This document shows positions 18,108 through 26,071 of a stretch of 64,000 nucleotides of DNA, piece after piece. The stretch lies in contig CAVUNV010000003.1 in assembly GCA_963742925.1 (NCBI GenBank), positions 62,001-126,000 on the forward strand, written 5' to 3'. The position numbers and the translations under genes were made by a program. Source of the stretch: PALSA-612 sp963742925. GTDB lineage: Bacteria; Actinomycetota; Thermoleophilia; Gaiellales; Gaiellaceae. The notes under the pieces are model-generated. The model was given only the letters and a program-made list of their open reading frames with translations. It did not search any database and had not been told where the DNA came from. Every line of letters begins with the position of its first letter. Position 1 is the first letter of the stretch.

Positions 18108-20014
18108 TACGACTTGCCCTCGTCGACGACCTCGTAGTCGGCGTCCTCGACGACCTCGTCCTCACCCGGCGCGGCCGTACCGTCGCCGGACGGCTGCGAG
18201 GCGGCCTGCTCGGCGCTCGCCTTCGCATAGACGGCCTCCGCCAGCTTGTGCGACGCCTCGACGAGCGCCTCCGTCTTGGTCGTGATCTCCTCGGGGCTGC
18301 CGGTGTCGACCACGGCCTTCAACTCCATGATCCGGCCCTCGATCGTCGACGCGTCGGCCTCGGAGAGCACGTCGCGATGCTCCTTGAGGCTCTTCTCGGT
18401 CTGGTAGACGAGGTTCTCGGCCTGGTTCCGCGCCTCGGCGAGCTCACGCAGCTTGTGCGCCTCGCCGGCGTGGGCCTCGGCCTCGGTCATCATCCGCTCC
18501 ACCTCGTCCGAGCTCAGGCCCGAGCCGCCCTCGATGCGGATCTGCTGCTCGTTGCCCGTGCCGAGATCCTTCGCTGCCACGTGCAGGATGCCGTTCGCGT
18601 CGATGTCGAATGCGACCTCGATCTGGGGCAGGCCCCGCGGCGCCGGCGGGATGCCGACCAGCTCGAACTTGCCGAGCGTCTTGTTGTAGGTGGCCATCTC
18701 GGACTCGCCCTGCAGGACGTGCACCTGCACGGAGGGCTGGTTGTCCTCGGCGGTCGAGAAGATCTCCGACTTCTTGGTCGGGATCGTCGTGTTCCGCTCG
18801 ATCAGCTTCGTGAAGATGCCGCCCTTCGTCTCGATCCCGAGCGACAGCGGCGTGACGTCGAGGAGCAGGACGTCCTTGACCTCGCCGCGCAGCACGCCCG
18901 CCTGGATGGCCGCGCCGACGGCGACGACCTCGTCCGGGTTGACGCCCTTGTGCGGATCCTTGCCGATCAGCTCCTTGACCTTCTCCTGGACGGCCGGCAT
19001 GCGCGTCATGCCGCCGACGAGCACGACGTGCTCGATGTCGGACGGCGACATGCCCGCGTCGGACAGCACCTGCTTCGTCGGACCGACCGTGCGCTCGAGC
19101 AGGTCGTGGGCGAGCTCGTTCAGCTTCGCCCGCGTCAGCTGCAGGTCGAGGTGCTTCGGCCCTTCCGGCGTCGCGGTGACGAACGGCAGGTTGATCTGCG
19201 TCGTCATCGTCGACGAGAGCTCGATCTTCGCCTTCTCGGCCGCCTCGTAGAGGCGCTGGAGCGCCATGCGGTCCGCCGCGAGGTCGATGCCCTGGTCGCG
19301 CTTGAACTCGGCGACCATCCAGTCCACGATCGCCTTGTCGAAGTTGTCTCCGCCGAGATGGTTGTCGCCGGCGGTCGCCTTCACCTCGAACACGCCCTCA
19401 CCGAGCTCGAGCACCGACACGTCGAACGTGCCGCCGCCGAGGTCGAAGACGAGAATGGTCTGGTCGGCCTCCTTCTCGAGGCCGTAGGCGAGCGACGCGG
19501 CGGTCGGCTCGTTGATGATGCGCAGGACGTTGAGGCCGGCGATCTTGCCGGCGTCCTTGGTCGCCTCGCGCTGCGCGTTGTTGAAGTAGGCAGGGACGGT
19601 GATGACAGCGTCCTCGACCTTCTCGCCGAGATACGACTCGGCGTCGGCCTTCAGCTTCTGCAGGATCATCGCGCTGATCTCCGGCGGCGCGTACTCCTGG
19701 CCGGCCGCCTTGACGCGGACGTCGCTGTTCGGGCCCTTGACGACCTCGTAGGGGATGATCTTCATCTCCTCCGAGACCTCGTCGAACTTGCGACCCATGA
19801 AGCGCTTGATCGAGGAGACCGTGTTCTCGGGATTGGTCACCTGCTGGCGCCTCGCCGGCGCCCCGACGAGCCGCTGGCCGTCCTTCGTGAACGCCACGAC
19901 GGACGGGGTCGTGCGCCCGCCCTCGGCGTTCGGGATGACGGTGGGCTCACCGCCTTCGATCACGGCCATGCAGGAGTTGGTCGTGCCGAGGTCGATTCCG
20001 ATCACTTTCGACAT
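18107..20014 (-). CDS. dnaK: Chaperone protein DnaK (Hsp70)
   Basis: 635 residues; ATP-dependent Hsp70. Begins SKVIGIDLGTTNSCMAVIEG; further signatures VFDLGGGTFDVSVLEL and VVLVGGMTRMPAVQ, the hydrophobic linker (DVLLLDVTPLSLG), and a Gly/Glu/Asp-rich C-terminal tail ending DYEVVDEGKS. First gene of dnaK-grpE-dnaJ-hspR-clpB. Unlike most genes here it has a true 5' leader of about 26 bases with a GGAGG Shine-Dalgarno nine bases before the ATG and a consensus promoter, so it is controlled differently from the leaderless housekeeping genes. Confidence 0.98.
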   Translation of the reverse strand: MSKVIGIDLGTTNSCMAVIEGGEPTVIPNAEGGRTTPSVVAFTKDGQRLVGAPARRQQVTNPENTVSSIKRFMGRKFDEVSEEMKIIPYEVVKGPNSDVRVKAAGQEYAPPEISAMILQKLKADAESYLGEKVEDAVITVPAYFNNAQREATKDAGKIAGLNVLRIINEPTAASLAYGLEKEADQTILVFDLGGGTFDVSVLELGEGVFEVKATAGDNHLGGDNFDKAIVDWMVAEFKRDQGIDLAADRMALQRLYEAAEKAKIELSSTMTTQINLPFVTATPEGPKHLDLQLTRAKLNELAHDLLERTVGPTKQVLSDAGMSPSDIEHVVLVGGMTRMPAVQEKVKELIGKDPHKGVNPDEVVAVGAAIQAGVLRGEVKDVLLLDVTPLSLGIETKGGIFTKLIERNTTIPTKKSEIFSTAEDNQPSVQVHVLQGESEMATYNKTLGKFELVGIPPAPRGLPQIEVAFDIDANGILHVAAKDLGTGNEQQIRIEGGSGLSSDEVERMMTEAEAHAGEAHKLRELAEARNQAENLVYQTEKSLKEHRDVLSEADASTIEGRIMELKAVVDTGSPEEITTKTEALVEASHKLAEAVYAKASAEQAASQPSGDGTAAPGEDEVVEDADYEVVDEGKS

Positions 20015-20046
20015 AGTTCGTTTCCTCCGTAGTTAAGACTCCCTAC

Positions 20047-20075
20047 AGAATAAAATCTAAGCCTACTCTTGTCAA
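20047..20075 (-). promoter_or_regulatory. dnaK operon promoter (TTGACA - 17 - TATTCT)
   Basis: Minus strand: TTGACA at 20075-20070, 17-base spacer, TATTCT at 20052-20047. It is the only promoter in the window with a perfect -35. The Shine-Dalgarno GGAGG is at 20028-20024. AT-rich compared with surroundings. No clear HAIR (CTTGAGT-N7-ACTCAAG) seen. Confidence 0.75.
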
Positions 20076-20097
20076 CTTGTTCCGCGCCGCCGCCACG

Positions 20098-20103
20098 TAC
20101 ACT
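20098..20103 (+). promoter_or_regulatory. Predicted -10 (TACACT) of the first M29 aminopeptidase
   Basis: TACACT with a 9-base spacer to the GTG at 20113, divergent from the dnaK promoter. Confidence 0.5.
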
Positions 20104-20112
20104 GCCCCGGCC

Positions 20113-21180
20113 GTGCTCGACCCTCGCATCGAACGCCTGGCCGGCCTGCTCGTGGAGCGGTGCATCGACGTGCAGCCGAACTGGCAGGTCCTCGTGATGG
20201 GCCATCCGGCGGCGCGGCCGCTGCTCGAGGAGGTCTCTCGTCGGATCGGCCGCCGTGGTGCCCACGCACTCCTGCGCGTCCGGCTCGACGAGAACTCGTG
20301 GCTGAACGACGCACCGGACGAGCTCGCCTCGACCCTCTCGGCGATCGAGATCCACGAGCTCGAGGAGATGGACGCGTACATCGTCGCGATCGCGCCCGAG
20401 AACACCCGCGATGGGTCGGACATCGATCCGAAGAAGCTGGCGCTACGGATGCAGGCCAGGAGGCCCTACACGATGGCCTTCATGAGTCACGAGAAGCCGT
20501 GGGTCGGGCTCGACTTCCCCACGCAGGCGATGGCACAGGACGCCGGGAAGACGTTCGCGGAGTTCGAGGAGTTCTACTGGGGCGCCCTGCTGATCGACTG
20601 GGAGGCGCTTCGGAAGGAGATGGAGCGGATCGCCGAGCGGTTCGACGCGGGCAGCACCGTGCGGATCGTCGGCGAGGACACCGACCTCACGTTCAGCCTC
20701 GAGGGACGCGCGGGCCTGGTGGACGCGCTGGGCGCCAACATGCCGGGAGGCGAGGTCTTCTACTCCCCCGTCGACGGCTCCGCCGAGGGCGTGATCGCGT
20801 ACACGGAGTACCCGGCGTGCTACATCGGCCATGAGGTCGAGGGCGTCCGCTTCCGGTTCGAGCAGGGCACGATCGTCGAGGCGAGCGCCGGCTCGGACGA
20901 GGAGTTCCTGCTCGCGATGCTCGACACGGACGAGGGGGCGCGCCGGCTCGGCGAGTTCGGCATCGGCTGCAACCCCGGCATCCAGGAGCACATGCGGAAC
21001 ACGCTCTTCGACGAGAAGATCGAGGGCACGATCCATCTCGCCGTCGGGGCAGCGTTCCCCCATCTGGGCGGCGAGAACGTGAGCGCCGTCCACTGGGACA
21101 TGGTCAAGGACCTCCGCCGTGGCGGCCGGATCGAGCTGGACGGCGAGGTCGTGCAGGAGAACGGGAGGTGGCTCCTCTGA
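20113..21180 (+). CDS. M29 family metallo-aminopeptidase (first of a tandem pair)
   Basis: 355 residues. Thermophilic aminopeptidase (AmpS/PepS, family M29) fold. Seen: the metal-site glutamates in MPGGEVFYSPVDGSAEG and GIGCNPGIQEH, and the end motif HLAVGAAF ... VHWDMVKDLR with the His and Asp ligands, closing with RIELDGEVVQENGRWLL. Removes N-terminal residues from peptides using two metal ions. The GTG start is supported by TACACT nine bases upstream. Its stop overlaps the start of a paralogue. Confidence 0.93.
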   Translation: MLDPRIERLAGLLVERCIDVQPNWQVLVMGHPAARPLLEEVSRRIGRRGAHALLRVRLDENSWLNDAPDELASTLSAIEIHELEEMDAYIVAIAPENTRDGSDIDPKKLALRMQARRPYTMAFMSHEKPWVGLDFPTQAMAQDAGKTFAEFEEFYWGALLIDWEALRKEMERIAERFDAGSTVRIVGEDTDLTFSLEGRAGLVDALGANMPGGEVFYSPVDGSAEGVIAYTEYPACYIGHEVEGVRFRFEQGTIVEASAGSDEEFLLAMLDTDEGARRLGEFGIGCNPGIQEHMRNTLFDEKIEGTIHLAVGAAFPHLGGENVSAVHWDMVKDLRRGGRIELDGEVVQENGRWLL

Positions 21181-22262
21181 TCTCCGCCGATCCGCGCGTC
21201 GAGGCGTACGCCAAGCTCCTGGTCGAGCGCTGCCTCGACGTGCAACCGGGTATGCAGGTGCTGATCCGGACGACGCCGCTTGCCAAGCCTGCCGTGGCGG
21301 CCCTCCAGCGCGAGATCGCGCGACGCGGCGCCTATCCGATCCTGCGGATCGGCTTCGTGATCTGGCCGAGCAACCCGCCCTGGGCGGCCGAGGCGCCCGA
21401 GGATCTGCTCGGCGAGATGGCCGAGCTCGACCGGTTCGCCTCTGACCACATGGACGCGCGGATCACGATGGACGCGCCCGAGAACACTCACGACGGCTCC
21501 GAGCTGTCGCCGGAACGGTTCAACCTCGTCAAGCAGGCGGAGCACTACTTCTTCCGGCGCTCCATGGCGGGAGAGATCCCGTGGGTGAGCTGCGCGTACC
21601 CGACCGAGGCGCTCGCACAGGAGGCGGGCCTGACGCTCGCACAGTTCGAAGACGCCCTGTACGGCGCCTGTCTGATCGACTGGGAGCAGGAGCGCGAGCG
21701 CATGTCGACGTACGCCCGGCGCTTCGACGAGGCCGACCAGGTGCGGATCGTCGGCGCCGGCACGGACCTGACGCTCAGTCTCGCCGGGCGGACGGGCCAC
21801 GTCGACGACGGGCACGAGAACATGCCCGGGGGCGAGTTCTTCTACTCGCCGCTCGAGGACTCGGCCAGCGGAACGATCGAGTTCTCGGAGTTCCCGACCA
21901 GCTACCAGGGGCAACGGTTCGCGGGCGTCCGGCTCGTCTTCCGCGACGGCACCGTGGTCGACGCATCGGCGGCGAAGAACGAGGCGATGCTGCACGCACT
22001 TCTCGACCGCGACGAGGGAGCACGGCGGATCGGCGAGCTCGGCATCGGCTGCAATCCCGGCATCACGCGGCCGATGAGCCACGTCCTCTTCGACGAGAAG
22101 ATCGACGGCTCGATCCATCTCGCGCTCGGGCAGAGCTACGAGAAGGTGGGCGGGAAGAACTCCAGCTCGATCCACTGGGACATCGTCAAGGACCTCCGCG
22201 CCGGAGGGCGGATCGAGCTCGACGGCAAGCTCGTGCAAGAGAACGGCGCCTGGCTGATCTGA
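21168..22262 (+). CDS. M29 family metallo-aminopeptidase (second of a tandem pair)
   Basis: 364 residues; same architecture and motifs as the upstream gene: MPGGEFFYSPLEDSASG, GIGCNPGITRP, HLALGQSYEKVGGKN, IHWDIVKDLRAGG and a matching C-terminus, so the pair is a tandem duplication. Start is uncertain: GTG 21168 overlaps the first gene by 13 bases; a CTG at 21177 behind GGAGG is possible. The two copies differ in length of the central segment, suggesting different substrate preference (inference). Confidence 0.92.
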   Translation: MAPLISADPRVEAYAKLLVERCLDVQPGMQVLIRTTPLAKPAVAALQREIARRGAYPILRIGFVIWPSNPPWAAEAPEDLLGEMAELDRFASDHMDARITMDAPENTHDGSELSPERFNLVKQAEHYFFRRSMAGEIPWVSCAYPTEALAQEAGLTLAQFEDALYGACLIDWEQERERMSTYARRFDEADQVRIVGAGTDLTLSLAGRTGHVDDGHENMPGGEFFYSPLEDSASGTIEFSEFPTSYQGQRFAGVRLVFRDGTVVDASAAKNEAMLHALLDRDEGARRIGELGIGCNPGITRPMSHVLFDEKIDGSIHLALGQSYEKVGGKNSSSIHWDIVKDLRAGGRIELDGKLVQENGAWLI

Positions 22263-23085
22263 TCGCCCTGGTCACGCTGTCGCGGAGCTTCCGGAGGGCG
22301 AGGAGGCGCCGCTGCTGGACGCGGCGCTGCGTGCTCGCGGTGTCGAGCCCGAGTGGGCGGTCTGGGACGACCCGGAGGTCGACTGGAACCGCTTCGAGCT
22401 GGTGGTCGTGCGCTCTGCGTGGGACTACGCCGAGCGGTGGCCGGAGTTCCTCCGCTGGGCCGAGGCCCGCCCCCGGATCGAGAACCCGCTGCGCGCGCTC
22501 CGTTTCGGGGTGGACAAGGAGCGGTACCTGGCCGCGCTCGCCGCCGCCGGGGTACCGGTGGTCCCGACGGCGTTCGTGCGTCCCGGCGAGCCGTTCCGGA
22601 TGCCCGGCGAGCCGTTCGTCGTCAAGCCTGCGATCTCGGCGGGCGGCAGGCGCTCGGCGCGGTTCGAGCCCGGTGACGAGGCGGCCCGGGCTCTCGTCTC
22701 CGAGATCAACGGCGCCGGGCAGACGGCGATGATCCAGCCGCTGCTCTCCGATGTCGCCGAGAGCTCGCTCGTCTACCTCGACGGCGTGTACTCCCACTCG
22801 CTGAGCCGGCGGGCGGCGCTGCCGTCGGGCCGCGCCCAGGACGTGCTCTACCTCGAGGAGGAGCTGGGTCCGTACGAGGCCGCGCCCTCGGAGCGCCGCA
22901 TCGGGGAAGCGGCGCTCGATCTCGCTCCCGACCGGACGCTCTATGCACGCGTCGACCTCCTGGGCGGCCTCGTGCTCGAGCTCGAGCTCGTCGAGCCCTC
23001 GCTCTACCTCGCGTACGGCGACGGCGCCGCCGACCGGCTCGCTGCGGCCGTCCGGGCGCGCCTCGAGGCTAGGCTTTCGCCGTGA
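22259..23085 (+). CDS. ATP-grasp domain protein (RimK/glutathione-synthetase-like), N-terminal frameshift
   Basis: About 275 residues if the frame is repaired. Seen: DWNRFELVVVRSAWDYAERW, KERYLAALAAAGVPVVPT, FVVKPAISAGGRRSARF (ATP-binding lysine), and the acidic metal site YARVDLLGG ... LELELVEPSLYL, as in small ATP-grasp ligases. The first codons, LIALVTL, are in a different frame from ELPEGEEAPLLDAALRARG; insertion of one base near 22280 joins them. The start is probably CTG at 22259, overlapping the previous stop (CTGA); there is no ATG or GTG. Ligase substrates unknown. Immediately precedes moaA. Confidence 0.75.
23070..23075 (+). promoter_or_regulatory. Predicted -10 (TAGGCT) of moaA
   Basis: TAGGCT inside the last codons of the ATP-grasp gene, 6-base spacer to the GTG at 23082. 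Confidence 0.5.
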
Positions 23086-24086
23086 GCCTCGTAGACACGC
23101 TCGGGCGTCCCGTCCGCGACCTTCGCATCTCCGTCACGGACCGGTGCAACTTCCGCTGCGTCTACTGCATGCCGAAAGAGGTCTTCGGCCGCGACTACCG
23201 GTTTCTCGAGCGCCGCGAGCTGCTCAGCTTCGAGGAGATCGACCGTCTCGCCCGCGCGTTCGTCCGGCAGGGCGTCGAGAAGATCCGGCTCACCGGAGGC
23301 GAGCCGCTGGTCAGACGCGACCTCGAGCGACTGGTAGCAATGCTGGCCGCGATCGACGGCCTCGACCTGACCCTGACGACGAACGGCTCGCTCCTCCCCC
23401 ACAAGGCACAGGCGCTCCGCAACGCCGGTCTGAACCGGGTCACGGTCAGCCTCGACTCGCTCGACGACGACGTCTTCCGGGCCATGAACGACGTCGACTT
23501 CGCAGTCGCCCGCGTGCTCGAGGGGATCGAAGCGGCCGCTGCCGCCGGCCTGGCGCCCGTCAAGGTCAACATGGTCGTGAAGCGCGGGGTCAACGAGCAG
23601 AGCATCCTTCCGATGGCACGCCGCTTCCACGGCTCGGGGCACATCCTCCGCTTCATCGAGTACATGGACGTCGGGCACACGAACGGTTGGCGCCTCGACG
23701 ACGTCGTGCCGGCGGCGGAGATCCTGTCGGTCGTGAACGCCGAGCTCCCGCTCGAGCCGGCCGAGCCCAACTACCACGGCGAGGTCGCGAAGCGGTGGCG
23801 CTACCGCGACGGCGGCGGCGAGGTCGGGATGATCTCGTCGGTCACGCAGCCGTTCTGCGGCGGCTGCACACGAGCCCGCCTCTCCGCCGAGGGCCGACTG
23901 TTCACCTGCCTGTTCGCCGTCCACGGCCACGACCTGCGGGCCGTCGTTCGCAGTCGCGCCTCCGACGAAGAGCTCGACGACGCGATCGCCCGCCTCTGGC
24001 GCGCGCGGTCAGATCGCTACTCGGAGCTCCGCACCGCCGAGACCGCCGCGCGACCGAAGGTCGAGATGAGCTATATCGGCGGCTGA
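23082..24086 (+). CDS. moaA: GTP 3',8-cyclase MoaA (molybdenum cofactor biosynthesis)
   Basis: 334 residues. Radical SAM enzyme converting GTP to the 3',8-cyclo intermediate, the first step of molybdopterin synthesis. N-terminal 4Fe-4S motif CNFRCVYC at residues 21-28, LTGGEPLVRRDL, SLDSLDDDVF, the C-terminal second cluster CGGCTRARLSAEGRLFTC, and the conserved terminal Gly-Gly that takes part in catalysis. No other moa or mob gene is in the window. GTG 23082 shares bases with the preceding stop (GTGA). Convergent with the ArsC-like gene. Confidence 0.97.
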   Translation: MSLVDTLGRPVRDLRISVTDRCNFRCVYCMPKEVFGRDYRFLERRELLSFEEIDRLARAFVRQGVEKIRLTGGEPLVRRDLERLVAMLAAIDGLDLTLTTNGSLLPHKAQALRNAGLNRVTVSLDSLDDDVFRAMNDVDFAVARVLEGIEAAAAAGLAPVKVNMVVKRGVNEQSILPMARRFHGSGHILRFIEYMDVGHTNGWRLDDVVPAAEILSVVNAELPLEPAEPNYHGEVAKRWRYRDGGGEVGMISSVTQPFCGGCTRARLSAEGRLFTCLFAVHGHDLRAVVRSRASDEELDDAIARLWRARSDRYSELRTAETAARPKVEMSYIGG

Positions 24087-24089
24087 GCG

Positions 24090-24479
24090 TCAGCTCTCGA
24101 CGCGAAGCTCGGAGACGAGCGACGCGACACGGTGCGCGATCTCGTCGCGAATCGGTCGTGTCTCCTCCACGCTCAGCCCGATCGGATCGTCGATCGGCCA
24201 GTCGCGGTAGCTCGTGCCGGCAACGACCGGACACTCGTCGCCGCAGCCCATCCTGATCACGACGTCGGCCCAGGCCGCGTCCTCGGGCGTGACCTTGCGC
24301 GGCGCGGCCCCTCCGAGCTCGATCCCGATCTCCCGCATCGACTCGATCACGTTCGGGTGCAGCTCCGGTGAGGGCCGCGTGCCGCCCGAGCGAACCGAGC
24401 CGCCCTCGCGCGCGAAGAAGGCGTGGGCCATCTGGGAGCGTCCGGCGTTTCCGATGCACACGAACAGGACATTGGTCAC
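24090..24479 (-). CDS. Low-molecular-weight phosphatase / thioredoxin-type arsenate reductase
   Basis: 129 residues, LMW protein tyrosine phosphatase fold. P-loop CIGNAGRSQMA at residues 8-18 and the general acid in DWPIDDP. The P-loop is that of ArsC enzymes using thioredoxin (Cys-x5-Arg with Asn-x-x-Arg-Ser). A second cysteine pair typical of ArsC appears in MGCGDECP. Could reduce arsenate or dephosphorylate a protein; ArsC is preferred because of that cysteine pair. No other ars genes nearby. GTG start with CATACT six bases upstream. Confidence 0.85.
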   Translation of the reverse strand: MTNVLFVCIGNAGRSQMAHAFFAREGGSVRSGGTRPSPELHPNVIESMREIGIELGGAAPRKVTPEDAAWADVVIRMGCGDECPVVAGTSYRDWPIDDPIGLSVEETRPIRDEIAHRVASLVSELRVES

Positions 24480-24538
24480 GCAATGAGTATGCGCCTACGA
24501 ATTTGCTTCGCCGGGATGAACTCGACCGCAAAGATCGT

Positions 24539-24583
24539 TAGAATCGCCCAGTCGTGCTGAGCGCGAGCGTGATACTGGCATGA
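24539..24583 (+). promoter_or_regulatory. Promoter and nine-codon leader ORF coupled to the PAP2 gene
   Basis: TAGAAT at 24539-24544 is followed nine bases later by GTG 24554, opening a nine-codon frame (VLSASVILA) whose TGA overlaps the PAP2 ATG (ATGA). The PAP2 start itself has no Shine-Dalgarno, so re-initiation after the leader peptide would supply ribosomes. Confidence 0.45.
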
Positions 24584-25350
24584 CCACGGTCGTCGCGACG
24601 ATCGGGCGCCGCTACCTCCCGCGCGGCTGGAAGGACTTCGGCCTCCAGCTCGCGATCTGGTTCGGCTTCCTCGCCATCTACCAGATCGCCAGGGGGTTCG
24701 CCGGTCATGACCGGGCCCTCGCGCTGGCGCACGGCCACTGGGTGATCAACACCGAGGATCGGCTCGGCGACCTGGTCGAGCTGACGTTCCAGAAGGTGGC
24801 AGCCTCCTCGCACTGGCTCGAGCTGGCCGTGTCGTGGACGTACTGGATGTCCGAGTTCACGGTTCTGGGCCTGGCGTTGCTCTGGGTCTACCTGCGCCGG
24901 CACGAGCACTTCCGGACGTTCCGCAACTGGGTGCTGCTCGCCGGCGTGATCTCGTTCGTGGGCTACGTCGCCTATCCGACGGCGCCGCCGCGCATGTTCC
25001 ACGGATTCGGTTTCGTGGACACGCTTGCGCAGTTTGCGTCGCTCAACCACGGCAGCGGCGTGATCGAATTCGCATCGAACCAGTACGCCGCCATGCCGAG
25101 CCTGCACGCCGCCGACTCGCTGATCGTGGGCGTCACGCTGGCCTACATCTGCCGGCACTGGTGGGCGAAGGTGCTGTGGCTCCTCTGGCCTGCCTGGGTC
25201 TGCTTCTCGGTGATGGCAACGGCGAATCACTTCTGGCTCGACTGCCTGGCCGGCGCGTTCGTCGCGCTGATCGCCGGCGCGATCGTCCACCGGCGCCGGA
25301 TCGTCGCCCTGATCGCCTCCCGCCGGAACGGCGCGCCCGAACCCGCGTAG
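24580..25350 (+). CDS. PAP2-superfamily integral membrane protein (inositolphosphotransferase-like)
   Basis: 256 residues with about six membrane segments. Phosphatase-like motifs: YPTAPPRM, YAAMPSLHAADS (catalytic His in the C2 motif) and ATANHFWLDCLAG (C3 motif). YPTAPPR together with MPSLH matches the AUR1/Ipt1-type subgroup that moves head groups between lipids. The neighbouring CDP-alcohol phosphotransferase and inositol-phosphate synthase support a role in inositol phospholipid or lipoglycan metabolism (inference). Translation probably coupled to a tiny upstream ORF. Confidence 0.85.
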   Translation: MTTVVATIGRRYLPRGWKDFGLQLAIWFGFLAIYQIARGFAGHDRALALAHGHWVINTEDRLGDLVELTFQKVAASSHWLELAVSWTYWMSEFTVLGLALLWVYLRRHEHFRTFRNWVLLAGVISFVGYVAYPTAPPRMFHGFGFVDTLAQFASLNHGSGVIEFASNQYAAMPSLHAADSLIVGVTLAYICRHWWAKVLWLLWPAWVCFSVMATANHFWLDCLAGAFVALIAGAIVHRRRIVALIASRRNGAPEPA

Positions 25351-25377
25351 CGGCCGAACGGAGCTCGACGCCGGTGC

Positions 25378-25383
25378 TAGCGT
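25378..25383 (+). promoter_or_regulatory. Predicted -10 (TAGCGT) of the CDP-alcohol phosphotransferase gene
   Basis: TAGCGT with a 7-base spacer to GTG 25391. It overlaps GTGCTAGC (25374-25381), the same octamer as in the ino1 operator arms. Confidence 0.5.
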
Positions 25384-25390
25384 GGCTCGC

Positions 25391-26035
25391 GTGAGCCGAG
25401 TCGACGCGCCGGAGCGCCTCAAGCGGACGTATACGGACGAGGCGCGCCGCCTCGCCTCTCGCTCGATGACCGGCCTGGCGCGGACGCGGCTCAGCCCGAC
25501 GGCCCTGACGGTCTCGGGCCTCCTGCTCTGCATCGCGGGCAGCGTGATCGTCCACTTCCAGTACCGCGACGCGCTGCTCTACTACTGGCTCGGCGCGGCG
25601 GTGTTCGTCGTCGGCTCTGTGCTCGACATCCTCGACGGGGCGCTCGCCCGCGCCGGCGGCAAGGCGACGCCCTTCGGCGCCTTCATCGACTCGACCACGG
25701 ACCGGATCGGCGAGGCGTTCATGCTCGGCTCGATCGGCCTCGTCTTCGCCAGTGAGGGGAACGAGACCGCGCTCGCGTTCGCGTTCGTCGCCGTCGCGGC
25801 CTCCTTCCTCGTCAGCTACACCCGCGCCCGCGCAGAGGCGATCGGGTTGCGGGGCGATGTCGGGATCGGCAGCCGCGCCGAGCGCGTCATCGTGATCACC
25901 GCCGGCCTCCTGATCGCTCCCTGGGGCGGGCTGCAATGGGCGATCTACCTCCTCGCCGTCACGGCCTGCGTGACCGTCGTCCAGCGGATCTGGAGCGTAC
26001 GAGCACAACTCGCGCAGCGCAACGCGGGCCCGTAG
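25391..26035 (+). CDS. CDP-alcohol phosphatidyltransferase, probable phosphatidylinositol-phosphate synthase
   Basis: 214 residues, about six membrane helices. The full family signature is present: DILDGALARAGG then PFGAFIDSTTDR (four aspartates binding metal and CDP). RLSPTALTVSGLLL precedes it. In Actinobacteria the paralogue next to inositol genes joins CDP-diacylglycerol to inositol 1-phosphate to make phosphatidylinositol phosphate, and the next gene here makes that inositol phosphate, so this assignment is favoured over PgsA. GTG 25391 has TAGCGT seven bases upstream. Confidence 0.9.
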   Translation: MSRVDAPERLKRTYTDEARRLASRSMTGLARTRLSPTALTVSGLLLCIAGSVIVHFQYRDALLYYWLGAAVFVVGSVLDILDGALARAGGKATPFGAFIDSTTDRIGEAFMLGSIGLVFASEGNETALAFAFVAVAASFLVSYTRARAEAIGLRGDVGIGSRAERVIVITAGLLIAPWGGLQWAIYLLAVTACVTVVQRIWSVRAQLAQRNAGP

Positions 26036-26041
26036 ATGAGA

Positions 26042-26071
26042 TAGAGTGCTAGCAGTTTGACTGCTAGCACT
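26042..26071. promoter_or_regulatory. Palindromic operator over the ino1 promoter and start
   Basis: Perfect inverted repeat: AGTGCTAGCAGT (26045-26056), TTG, then ACTGCTAGCACT (26060-26071). Each arm contains the self-symmetric octamer TGCTAGCA, spaced 15 bases start to start. The repeat overlaps a TAGAGT -10 (26042-26047) and begins before, and ends after, the predicted TTG start at 26057. Ideal place for a repressor. The encoded protein carries two ribbon-helix-helix domains, whose relatives bind exactly this kind of repeated short box. Confidence 0.7.

Noticed and set aside
18092..20032. A 646-codon open frame opposite dnaK
   Set aside because: Shadow of dnaK in a high-GC genome; no recognisable protein.
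24083..24095. Hairpin at the moaA / arsC-like junction as a terminator
   Set aside because: GCTGA-GCG-TCAGC is only five base pairs and is formed by the two convergent stop codons; too weak to call.
26042..26071. A CIRCE element (HrcA site)
   Set aside because: The half-sites are similar in sequence (GAGTGCTA, TAGCACT) but in the opposite order and with the wrong spacing for TTAGCACTC-N9-GAGTGCTAA, and the gene is not a chaperone.
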